Assembly: GCA_963969495.1 (NCBI GenBank)
Contig: OZ018335.1
Coordinates: forward strand, 89,128,440-89,192,439
Source of the DNA: Ceratothoa steindachneri
Taxonomy: Eukaryota > Arthropoda > Malacostraca > Isopoda > Cymothoidae
Direction of reading: 5' to 3'
Length of the DNA stretch: 64,000 bases
Every line of letters begins with the position of its first letter. The first letter of the stretch is position 1. Shown piece after piece: positions 40,101 through 49,275 of this stretch. The notes under the pieces were generated by a model. It worked only from the letters and a program-made list of their open reading frames with translations. It ran no database searches and was not told where the DNA came from. Position numbers and translations under genes: made by a program.

Positions 40101-40349
40101 TAGTTTGTTTTTTTTAAGCAAGTACTACTGAGGAAATTTAAATAGGTTCTTTTTAGCAAGTGAGAGATAGTTGAAGCAATATTCAGCTCATATTTTTTCT
40201 CAGTGATGTTTGATAGAAAATTAATTCTAATACTGTTTGACCGGTTCAGTGTCAGCCTGTATGATTTTACTTTCATAATATCATCACTTTACTATAAATT
40301 TAATTTTGCATATGATTTAGTGATGGTATATTTCTTGTTTTGTTTTTTT

Positions 40350-41810
40350 TCAGAATTTGATGTGTTCAAAGAGGAGTGGACCCTAAAATATTTATTTGTT
40401 GAGTTCAAGGGGAAGCCATTGTGTCTCGTGTACAAAGAGTCTCTTGCTGTATCAAAAACTTACAAAGTGAAAAGGCATTACGATACGATGCATAGTGATA
40501 AGTATTCCAATACTACAGGAAAGCTAAGAGAAGATTTGGTCAGCAAACTTCAGAAATTGTTATCTGCTACGCAAAACTTCTTCAGGAAACCTGTTCAACA
40601 AAAAGATACTGTGGTTACTGCAAGCTACATTGTTGCCCAGAAGATTGCTCGATCCTCGAGACCATGTATAGATGGAGAGTTCATCAGAGATTGAACGAAA
40701 GACGTAGCGAAGCTCATCGTTCTTGAAAAAGCGCACCTGTTTAACTAAATCAGTCTATCAAGAATGACCATTGTGCCAAGAATCGAAGAAATAGGAAAGA
40801 ACATCACCGAACAATTGTCCTTAAAATATAATGAGTTCAGTTTATTTTCCCTTGCTTTTGATGGGAGCAATGATATGATCGACACTGCCCAACTATCCGT
40901 GTTCATTCGTGGTATTTCAGAGGATTTTAATATTCATGAAGATTTTCTTGGTTTTATTGGTCTCTTCACGATCGTGCATGTGATATTGACATACAGACAG
41001 CCATACTAGAGTTAGTTCAGCTGAAGGTTCCCGGATTACAGTGGTCCAAATTAGCAGGGCTCACGACAGATGATGCTCCGTCTATGACAGGGGGTGAGAA
41101 CGGGGCTGTAGCTCTCCTGAAGAACCACGTTCGCAGCGAGAATCCCAAACAAGATGTTCTCACTATTCACTGCATCATACAACAGGAAGACCTTTGTGGA
41201 AAGGCCTTGTAACTTGATCATGTGATGCACGTCGTGACAAGATGCGTCAATGACATTCGGAAGACAGGATTAACGCATCGCTAATTCTGATCCTTTTTGG
41301 AAGAAGTTGAGGCACAGTACATGGATCTAATTTTTCATTGTGATGTCCGATGGCTTAGCAGAGGAAAAGTTTTGGAATGCTTCTTTTATATCCGTCAATT
41401 AGTGTTCTTGCAAGAGAAGAAACTAACATTGAAGACTAAATATGGAGTAATGGTGGTAGATATTCTCTCTGATTCTACTTGGGTGCTTGGTCTTGCATTT
41501 TTGGTCGATATTACTCAGCATCTCAATAATATGAATCTCAAAATGTAAAGTCGTAATCAGCCTAATTACAGAAACAGTTGTCTAAAGACAATGTATTGCA
41601 GTTTAAGACCATGAGTTCTATCCTTGATGATAAGGATTTTATTCCAGATTTCGAGAAATACAGAAAACATTGTAAAGTTCTTGAAAATAATTTCGTGAAA
41701 CCATTCCAAGAAACATCTGGGAGGGAAAAGGAGCTTGCACTCTTTCAGCACCCATTCAGAGTAGATGACGGAGAGCTCGTGGATCCAGCGACCTAACTTG
41801 AACTCCTGGA
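40350..41810 (+). pseudogene. hAT transposase (BED finger, decayed)
   Basis: Four plus-strand pieces are visible: 40350-40694 (FDVFKEEWTLKYLFVEFKGK, then a BED-like finger CLVY...HYDTMH), 40764-41009 (MTIVPRIEEIGKNITEQL... LFSLAFDGSNDMIDTAQLSV), 41297-41548 (DVRWLSRGKVLECFFYIRQL) and 41578-41796 (KDFIPDFEKYRKHC...). This is the order found in GTF2IRD2-like hAT transposases. The second finger Cys is replaced by Tyr. The first catalytic region reads AFDGSND where AFDESTD is usual, so Glu is lost. The stretch between 41010 and 41290 (TTDDAPSMTG) is out of frame. A T-rich tract ending CAG before 40350 looks like a splice acceptor. Confidence 0.78.
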
Positions 41811-41834
41811 CCATAGACCATTCGAGATTTGCGT

Positions 41835-42330
41835 TCATAATTACTGATGGCAGGTTATTTGCCTTCAGTAATGCGCTTAAATCTCATTATATGAACCAGT
41901 CTTACCGCGTTTGCAAATGAGAATCCGTGCCTTCAGGTCACATGGGATTTTTGTTTCTGACGAGATGCCCTTGATGGTTGCATCTCGTCACTTTTCTTGG
42001 CTGGGCTTGCGTATGTGCTCTGCTTCCCCTTCTTTCCTTTTATGATTTTCTTCTATTTTACGCAATTTAAGGTGATGGTCTTATCGTCGCCCTTGCAGTT
42101 TAGGCACTTCTTCTGGGTGCTTTTGCAGTTGTCGAATCGGTGTTTTTCTGTAACGCATTCGCTGCACCGCAGTTTCTCTTTCTCGGGACAGATTGACGAG
42201 GTCTGTTGCTGCATCTTGTAGCATACAAAGCACATTTGTATGTTGTGGAACTTTTCCTGTTCTATGTTTTCTACTCGGATCCTCATACTAAAGATCAGGA
42301 GTCCGTCTGTTGTCTCGCTTTGCGTGCCAT
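41835..42330 (-). pseudogene. Non-LTR copy 2: ORF1 zinc-knuckle remnant
   Basis: The frame at 42286-42053 reads IEQEKFHNIQMCFVCYKMQQ, SSICPEKEKLRCSECVTEKH and a third knuckle CKSTQKKCLNCKGD. It is collinear with the CCHC region of copy 1 (8970-9180). Similarity continues on minus to about 41835 (KARILI..., LLKANNLPS-like) with stops, up to the hAT junction. Confidence 0.85.
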
Positions 42331-42339
42331 TTCCGTTGC

Positions 42340-42606
42340 CGCGAATGTAATTTTAAAAACACGGGTGTGGTGCATCAAAATATTCAAGAAACTCTACTTA
42401 TTTGTGCCAAAGTATTCATGAACTTCACTTACACCCCATTTTTCTGGAAGTTCTATTAACTCGCATCCAAGAGTCTATTCGCATGCACAAAACTATTCAT
42501 AAATCTTAATTTACTCTACTCAGTCCTTTCAAAATACTCATTAGTGTCGCACCAAAAGATTTACAAACTGTTCACACGCGTCAAAATATTCAAGAAATTA
42601 AGCTTA
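42340..42606. repeat. Minisatellite, left part (about 43-50-bp unit, split by Tc1)
   Basis: Degenerate units such as CAAAATATTCAAGAAACTCT and ACTTATTTGTGCCAAAGTAT. The same kind of unit resumes at 43783 after the Tc1 element, so both are probably parts of one array interrupted by that insertion. Confidence 0.7.
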
Positions 42607-43782
42607 CCGGACAAAACATTAGTCACGTGGAGTGTTTAAAAGAGTTTGAAATAAAGGGTCCTGTAGTTAGTATTGAGCAAGGAGAATCGAAAGGTTACTT
42701 AATACCTGGAAAGTGTGTGATGGGATTCCTAGATTTCGCAAGGGTGGTACAGAAAAGTGCCTGTCTAGTACGCTGTGAGTAAAATGGGACACAAAGCAGA
42801 TGTTCCTGAGTAACCAAAAGGAGTTATTGCCTCTGAGCGTGTCAACGGCTACCCTGTAAAGGATGTAGCCAAATTTGCAGGTGTATCTAAGTGTAAGGCC
42901 ATATGGATTTATCTCTAATGGCAAAAAATCCAGGTCGACGGGAAATTCACGCCAGAATTGTGGCGGAAACACGATACTGACGCCCCCGGACCGCCAAATT
43001 CTTTCACGACTTGTGGTTAAAAGTTGTTGCGCTTCAAAGCATGAATTGCTGCAAGAAGTCAACGACGGTGCTTCGGCATCCCTTACCGAAAGAACACGCT
43101 AGGGAATTGAATAGCATGAACATATGGAGTGGGGTGGCACGCAAGAGACCTTTACTCACTTCTGCCCACCAAGTTACCCGGTTATAGTGGGTTAGAATAC
43201 ACAAGCAGTGGGCCGTGAGGGCATAAAAACACTTTATCTGGTCAGACGAATCACGTTTCTGCCTCTATGTGAATGATGTCCGATGTCTTGCTCATCGTAA
43301 ATCTCGCGAGGTTTTCAAAGACTGCATGCAGGGTGCAGTTTAAGCTAGGGGAGGGTTTGTGATGCCCTGGGGGTATTTTAATTATGAAGAAATGGTTCCT
43401 TTACTTGAGGTGAAAAACAATTGTAACTAGTATGACTACATCCAGCTGCTAGACGACCGGGTTTTGCCTTTTTCCCTTCATCTTAACGCGAGAGATAACA
43501 TTCAAATCCATGTCTTCCAAGAAAACAACTTCCATGTTCCCAAGGCTAGAACTGTGATTGATTTGAATAATGAATATAAAGAAGCAATCACACATCAGGA
43601 TTGGCAAAATCATCGGATCTGAAACCTATTGAGAATCTCGAGGACTACCTTGAACAACGTGTCAAATGTCAAGAAAGGTACCCAGGCAATCTGGCCGAAT
43701 CGCCCCTCTCATCCAAACTCGTGGAGGCATTACATGCTATTAGCTACGCTCTCGTCCTTGGTGACTAATATTTTGTCCAGGG
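42607..43782 (+). mobile_element. Tc1-like transposon, decayed, with terminal inverted repeats
   Basis: The left end CCGGACAAAACATTAGTCAC (42607 on) and the reverse complement of the right end (CCTGGACAAAATATTAGTCAC before 43782) are 85-90 percent alike. The length of about 1.18 kb is normal for a Tc1 element. The transposase on plus is broken. It has an N-terminal paired-like piece (VIASERVNGYPVKDVAKFAG near 42825), a SGQTNHVSA-like strand (near 43240), LHLNARDNIQIHVFQENNFH (near 43480, the family block around the second Asp) and a final SDLKPIENLEDYL (near 43617, for SPDLNPIENLW). A TA target site is plausible at 42605-42606 but is not preserved on the right. Confidence 0.8.
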
Positions 43783-45035
43783 AGCTTATTTTACTCGCGT
43801 TAAGTTATACACGAAGCTCTATTTACTTGCGTCAAATTATCGATAAAGCTCTGTTTATTCATGCTAGATTACTCATAAACCTTGTTCACTCATGCCAAAT
43901 TATCATTTAACTTTATTTACTCGTGAAGTGTTATTCTCCCATGCCAAATTACTAATGGAACTTTGTTTATTCATGAAGCCTTGTTCAGGGATTCAAAATT
44001 ACTGATGAAAGTTTGTTTACTCGTGAAAATTTGTTCACTCATACCAAATTACTAATAGAACTTTGTTTATTCATGAAGCCTTGCTCAGGGATTTAAAATT
44101 ACTAATGAAAGTTTGTTTACTCGTGAAAATTTGTTCACTCATACCAAATTACTAATGGAACTTTGTTTATTCATGAAGCCTTATTCAGAGATTCAAAATT
44201 ACTGATGAAAGTTTGTTTACTCGTGAAAATTTGTTCACTCATACCAAATTACTAATGGAACTTTGTTTATTCATGAAGCCTTGCTCAGGGATTCAAAATT
44301 ACTGATGAAAGTTTGTTTACTCGTGAAAATTTGTTCACTCATACCAAATTACTAATGGAACTTTGTTTATTCATGAAGCCTTATTCAGGGATTCAAAATT
44401 TCTGATGAAAGTTTGTTTACTCGTGAAAATTTGTTCACTCATACCAAATTACTAATGGAACTTTGTTTACTCATGAGCCTTGTTCAGTCAGGGCAATTTA
44501 CTAATGAAACTTTGGTTACTCAAAAAGCCTTGCTCACATATGCCAGATTAATAATGAAAATTGTTTACTCATAAAGCCTTGCTCATCAATGCCAAATTAA
44601 TAAAGAAACTTTGTTTACTCAAAAAACCTTGTTCCATCATGCCAAATTACTAAAGAAACTTTGTTTACTCAAAAAACCTTGTTCCATCATGCCAAATTAC
44701 TAAAGAAACTTTGTTTACTCAAAAAACCTTGTTCCATCATGCCAAATTACTAAAGAAACTTTGTTTGCTCATGAAACTTTGTTCACTCCTGCCACATTAC
44801 TGATGAAACATTGTTTACTCATGAAGCCTTGTTTAATTATACCAAATTACTAATGAAACTTTGTTTACTCATGACAAATTTCTAATGAAACTTTGTTTAC
44901 TTATGGAGCCTTCTTCACTCGAGTCAAGTAAGTCATGAAACTTTGTTTACTCGTGGAGCTTTGTTCACTCGTGTCAAATATGTCATGAAATTTGTTTACT
45001 CCTGGAGCCTTGTTCACTCGTGTCAAAAAATGATA
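43783..45035. repeat. Minisatellite with 50-bp unit and 100-bp higher-order repeat
   Basis: The base unit is about 50 bp (CCAAATTACTAATGAAACTT, TGTTTACTCATGAAGCCTTG, TTCACTCATG). Between about 44000 and 44460, two variant units alternate to give an exact 100-bp period: ATACCAAATT recurs at 44041, 44141, 44241, 44341 and 44441. Between about 44612 and 44760 a single 50-bp variant (AAAAAACCTTGTTCCATCAT) is repeated about three times with no change. The array ends about 20 bp from the splice donor of the transmembrane exon. Confidence 0.95.
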
Positions 45036-45052
45036 AAGTCCTATTCACTTAC

Positions 45053-45276
45053 AGTTCTGTTCAGCTTGGCGGCGCTTCTCTTGTTCATAAGCTTGTAGAT
45101 GTTCTTCCTCCTCCAATACATAAGTGCCAGGAGGAATAAAATGCAGGCAGCCATGGAAATTACGGCACCCAGTAGGAATCCCTGAAATGGATGCATTTGG
45201 GGGGGACTTAATATTCCCGCAAAGGAGGAAACCGATGTAACCATCGAAGGCACACTCTCACTCTCATTCGGTGTAG
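45053..45276 (-). CDS. Receptor tyrosine kinase exon: transmembrane segment
   Basis: Encodes TPNESESVPSMVTSVSSFAG, ILSPPQMHPFQGFL, the hydrophobic helix LGAVISMAACILFLLALMYW, then the stop-transfer RRK and NIYKLMNKRSAAKLNRT. The donor is ACT followed by GTAAGTG (phase 0), which fits the IVEN start of the next exon. At the 5' side, AG before CTACACC gives the phase 1 needed to follow the EGF exon (G+CT makes Ala). A stronger-looking TAG seven bases upstream (exon start 45283) would need phase 0 and hence an extra exon in between. The helix and topology are clear. The exact 5' edge is less so. Confidence 0.85.
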
Positions 45277-45489
45277 CTCGGAGCTACACAGAGCTGTGTC
45301 GATCCAAAATGTTGTATTGGGAAAGGTAGTCTAAAATAAATAACAAATTTGTCCTAAGAAATACAAGCTAAATGACTTTGAATCATACCTTTCTTTTCCA
45401 TCTGACTGATCTACATCATTACTCTGAGTGCTAAATGCTTATGTTGAAAACTAAATAGATTAAATCTAATTGATACCTTACATCTGCAG

Positions 45490-46956
45490 TACCGTCCAAA
45501 ACTAGAGATCAAAATACCAAAATCTATATTTTGTTAAAGAATTTTTTTCATTTTCAGGAAAAATGGACAGAATATTCTTTGAAATTTGTCTCTGAAATTA
45601 TTTATTTTATTTCACAAAACTACGGATAAAAAAGTTATAAAGAGAGCAATGTATAGTTGAGGAAGGGCTGCGTCCAAAACTAGAGAATATAAGTATCAAT
45701 AAATGTGGCCATAACAGGAAAACAACAATTATTTCATAGACAATTGAATACAATATTAATAAGAAGTATTTGGGCCCTTATTCTAGATGAGTTAAGCGCA
45801 TTTTCTGCCATGATCCTCTCATCGAGTATCTTTCATAGGTTATATAACGGGTTTAAATCAGGGTCGTTATTTATAACATCCAAGAATGCTTCATCCTCTT
45901 TGTTGTGTAGCGTGGATCATTGTTTTTCAATAAAACGCTCACCTGTTGCTCGGAGAGAGGGGGATGACATGTTCCTGAAGCAGATATTCTTGTATACCGC
46001 AGCGTTTACTTTGTCGCGTAAAGGGACGAGCGGACAGACTACAGCCCTTGAAAATATGCCCCACACCATAACGTTGTCACCTAAAAAGTTAAGTCATTTT
46101 CTTGCATGTGGGATTAAATATTATACCTATACGATGCCTTAGTTGCTGTTTCTCGTCCGATCTGAACAAATTAAATTTGATTTCGTCGCTGAAAAACACT
46201 CCGACTTTTCAGCACTCCACGGGGCATGGTTAGTAGCGAAGGCCAGACTAGCTACTTTATTATTTTTACCTATGAGTGTTTTCTTGTAATATGAGTGATA
46301 TGAGTCTCACCTCTCTAAGGTAAGTTGAGACAGTCTGGCGATACACAATGAGGTTCATAATCTCGGCAACATGATGTGAAATACCGGTTGCTGCCTCGCA
46401 TCGGGCCCTTCATTAACACCCGTTGCAGCGTTTGATCCTCCTTCTGAGTGTTTTTTTTCGGGGGCGATTCATTTTCTTCGTCGATTTTCAAGACCCAGAA
46501 TACTCGTTGAGCTTTATTATGCGCCAAATTTCACCTTTCACCCATTACAATACCTCGAAGTGCCAGACATTGTCATTCCTTCACTCTTTGATTGGACAAC
46601 CAACTTCCTGAATGATTCGTCCGCCTTATCTCGTCTCGCCATCTTAAAAAAATGAGCAATACCATAATAAAGTCTACAATACTTGCGAGAGAAAGTTTCC
46701 ATACATACATAGCGATTTTTTTACTTGCAAACTGAGTTATAAGTTACCGTTCTCAAGTTTTGGACGTACACTTTTTCCCAAAACATACTACTTTCCTCAT
46801 AACGTTTTTGTTTATCCGATGTTCTGTAAAATGAAACCTAGACACCATAAGATGCAAAGTTGAAAGAATATGCAGTATTTTTTTATGTAAATTTAACAAT
46901 TATTTTCAAGAAAATGTATGTTCGGGTATTTTTTTTTTGTCTAGTTTTGAACGATA
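45490..46956 (-). mobile_element. Tc1-like element with IR/DR ends, decayed
   Basis: Outer inverted repeats: CCGTCCAAAACTAGAG at 45492 and, reversed, TCGTTCAAAACTAGAC ending at 46954, flanked by TA on both sides. Inner copies of the same motif lie at 45671 (CGTCCAAAACTAGAGA) and, reversed, at 46750-46766 (CGTCCAAAACTTGAGA). Each end therefore carries two direct repeats about 180-190 bp apart, the IR/DR layout of Sleeping-Beauty-type Tc1 elements. The transposase is on minus and badly broken. A NNDPRYTTKRMKHSW-like stretch (near 45910-45860) matches the family DNDPKHxxK block, and 46527-46315 keeps an N-terminal-half piece. It lies in the intron upstream of the transmembrane exon. Confidence 0.8.
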
Positions 46957-46959
46957 CTC

Positions 46960-47935
46960 TCTATTTGCCCTTCTGAGATAAGACTAAGAGGCTATAAATT
47001 TCTACCATTAGTTCTAGACACTGAAGATGTCGCGACATTTATGAAGTTGATGAAAAGGTTAGCTAGTAGCCAAAGAAACATCACAACCTATGCATAGTGT
47101 TGTCTATAGTTACAAGCCTATCTGCATTAATTCACAGCATAACACTTGGACTCAAATCATGTCTCCTGAGACAATGGGGCGGATAAGTAGAGATGTGCTT
47201 CTATTGAGGAAAGTATTAACTGGAGTTGACTTATTGGGGTTAGCCCTTGTGATACCTTGGGGCACCTTATGATCCGCGTAAACATTAAATGCTGCTGCCC
47301 TCATTCATTGGAGTCGCCTTCTATGACCTCTAATATTTTCCTTACAAATTTCCCAATCATTTCGATTGTTATGGCGCGTTTCGACCTAACCGAGCGGAAA
47401 CACCGCTTCCGATTATGACGAAGTTAAGCCACATCAAATGTGGTAAGTGGTCGATTTGGGTCGGTTTAACAGCGACTCCCATAAGGTGTGGACACCAGTA
47501 GTTTGAATCCGTAGATCTCGATGGAGAAATTGAACGCCGCCAGACGAGTGCTGATCGGTGGTAAAACACTAACAAATTGTTTTTATTTGCCATTTAGTTG
47601 TGCTCTTTAGCTAGCCACCATCTTCGGAGACTTGTGGTAACTAGAAATTATTAATTCATTTACATTAAAAATATATTTGTTAAGGAGAGAGATTCAGCCT
47701 AACGTCATCGAAAATAAAAGTTAAAAGAACGAACCATCGAAAGTCGGCTACCACTAATTCACTCACGGGTACAACAAACCTGGGAAGGCCAATTGGTTAC
47801 GGGATCGGTCTTTGGTCCGGGGGCTACCATAGCAGGTGGGGTCAAGTTAACTGCAAAGGAGGAGAAATTATCTAATTGCTTCTATCGACATTTGCGAGTT
47901 GCGGATTTCATTTTTGTGTCAAACCCATAGAGTGA
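46960..47935. other. Intronic stretch, no exon recognised
   Basis: A minus-strand frame (47593-47369, ...NNLLVFYHRSALVWRRSISP) has no family I recognise. Otherwise there is no coding or repeat signal. Confidence 0.35.
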
Positions 47936-47937
47936 TA

Positions 47938-48150
47938 GTACATAAAATGGGAGGGAAAAGCCTACCTTTCCAATAAAATGGGATAAAAGCCTACCTTTCC
48001 AATAAAATGCGAGGGGAAGCCTACCTTTCCATTAAAATGGGAAGAAAAAGTCTGCCTTTCCATTAAACTGGGAGGGAAAAGCCTACCTTTCCATAATAAT
48101 GGGAAAGGCATTAAAATGGGAAGACAGTCCTGCATTCCTATTAAAATGTG
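47938..48150. repeat. Degenerate 27-32-bp minisatellite
   Basis: About six to seven diverged units resembling TAAAATGGGAGGGAAAAGCC plus TACCTTTCCAA. It shares the GCCT...TTTCC and AAGCC words with the perfect 27-bp array that follows, so it looks like the aged flank of the same array. Confidence 0.85.
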
Positions 48151-48189
48151 AGTAAAAAGCCTTTCTGGGAATTAAAAAGGCTAAGAAAA

Positions 48190-48632
48190 GCATGCCTGGC
48201 TTTACAAAGTGGAAAGGCCTGCCTGGCTTTACAAAGTGGAAAGGCCTGCCTGGCTTTACAAAGTGGAAAGGCCTGCCTGGCTTTACAAAGTGGAAAGGCC
48301 TGCCTGGCTTTACAAAGTGGAAAGGCCTGCCTGGCTTTACAAAGTGGAAAGGCCTGCCTGGCTTTACAAAGTGGAAAGGCCTGCCTGGCTTTACAAAGTG
48401 GAAAGGCCTGCCTGGCTTTACAAAGTGGAAAGGCCTGCCTGGCTTTACAAAGTGGAAAGGCCTGCCTGGCTTTACAAAGTGGAAAGGCCTGCCTGGCTTT
48501 ACAAAGTGGAAAGGCCTGCCTGGCTTTACAAAGTGGAAAGGCCTGCCTGGCTTTACAAAGTGGAAAGGCCTGCCTGGCTTTACAAAGTGGAAAGGCCTGC
48601 CTGGCTTTACAAAGTGGAAAGGCCTGCCTGTC
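48190..48632. repeat. Perfect 27-bp tandem array, 16 units
   Basis: The unit starts GCCTGCCTGGCTTTACAAAG and ends TGGAAAG. Sixteen consecutive units are identical (432 bp) and a partial seventeenth diverges. Because 27 is divisible by three and the unit lacks plus-strand stops, all three plus frames stay open, giving nonapeptide repeats such as ACLALQSGK. Nothing suggests translation: no shared start, no exon signals, and it lies antisense in a kinase-gene intron. Confidence 0.98.
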
Positions 48633-48689
48633 TTCGCATTTAAATTAGAGGTTGCCTGTCTGGGCTTGAAATGGATGATTAAATATTAA

Positions 48690-49275
48690 TTTTAAATGAT
48701 CAATATCCTAATAAGAAAAAGGATTGGTTTAATATCAATATTCTCAAGAAGTGAATATCTTGAGAGAATAAACACCGCAGCATATTGTAAGCTTTATTCG
48801 AATAATAGTTGTGGAAATCGACGCACTTCCGAATAAAGCGGTGTTATTCCTATTAATCTTCCTATTAATAAGAGTTTTCAAGAATAGTCCGAGTTAGCTT
48901 TGGCTCTTTTAGAATTGTTACCAATTTAAGTGGCACAGGCATGTTTTGGGGCATCGCTAAATCTGGCCTTTGTTGCTGAATTAAAGCAAGCAGCCTACAA
49001 GCTCGAATTATCGAGAACATAAGCTTAAAACGCTAAATTTTACGATTATTCTTCATAATGTAATTAAAAAAAATTTCTATTCTTTTTAAATATACTATTA
49101 TTATTCCCTATAATAATTCTTCTGTAGCATCAAAAGGTTAATTTGTAGCCTATGGTTGAATGCCAGATAGGAATATTATATGTGCCTTTTAAACTTTAGA
49201 GCGCTAGCTTCTAAATTCTTATAAGGGAAAAAAAAAGAATTAAATTCAAACTAAACTGTAAACCAATCGACTTAC
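48690..49275. other. Intronic AT-rich stretch
   Basis: No exon or repeat was recognised between the 27-bp array and the donor of the EGF exon. Confidence 0.5.

Larger units (their letters stand above)
39580..41835 (+). mobile_element. hAT transposon (GTF2IRD2/Charlie-like), inserted in the non-LTR copy
   Basis: Splits ORF1 of the inverted non-LTR copy. The left flank (GTGACCCGCGAAGCCCAGAT near 39587) resembles the 'GGCCCGCG' ends seen in Charlie-type hAT elements. The right end is near 41835, where ORF1 similarity resumes. The boundaries are approximate. The transposase lies on plus at 40350-41800 in four decayed pieces. It carries a further repeat insertion at 39838-40100. Confidence 0.7.
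36690..42330 (-). mobile_element. APE-type non-LTR retrotransposon, decayed copy 2, inverted and interrupted
   Basis: Same family as the 8.5-12.5 kb copy, on the opposite strand. ORF1 knuckles lie at 42286-42053, more ORF1 continues to about 41835, an interruption (39580-41835) holds a hAT element, and then come the ORF1 C-terminus (about 39580-39420), the endonuclease (39370-38755) and RT (38700-36820). The 3' end resembles copy 1 (AAGCTCCGCT near 36756 and 12447). Stops and frameshifts occur throughout. The two copies share many residues, such as RGMQYKIL-LGLSENLERT, but are clearly diverged. Confidence 0.85.

Noticed and set aside
40203..40694. 163-residue host protein with signal-peptide-like start
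   Set aside because: The hydrophobic start is AT-rich untranslated sequence before a splice-acceptor-like site. The rest is hAT transposase.
42667..43062. 131-residue minus-strand protein
   Set aside because: It is antisense to the N-terminal part of the Tc1 transposase.
43783..45035. CRISPR-like array
   Set aside because: The units are adjacent 50-bp tandem repeats without unique spacers, in an animal intron.
45705..46142. 145-residue plus-strand protein
   Set aside because: It is antisense to the transposase of the Tc1-like element at 45.5-47.0 kb.
48148..48689. Three overlapping plus-strand frames of 144-166 codons
   Set aside because: They are the three readings of one 27-bp tandem repeat that lacks stops. 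No exon signals or start context are present.
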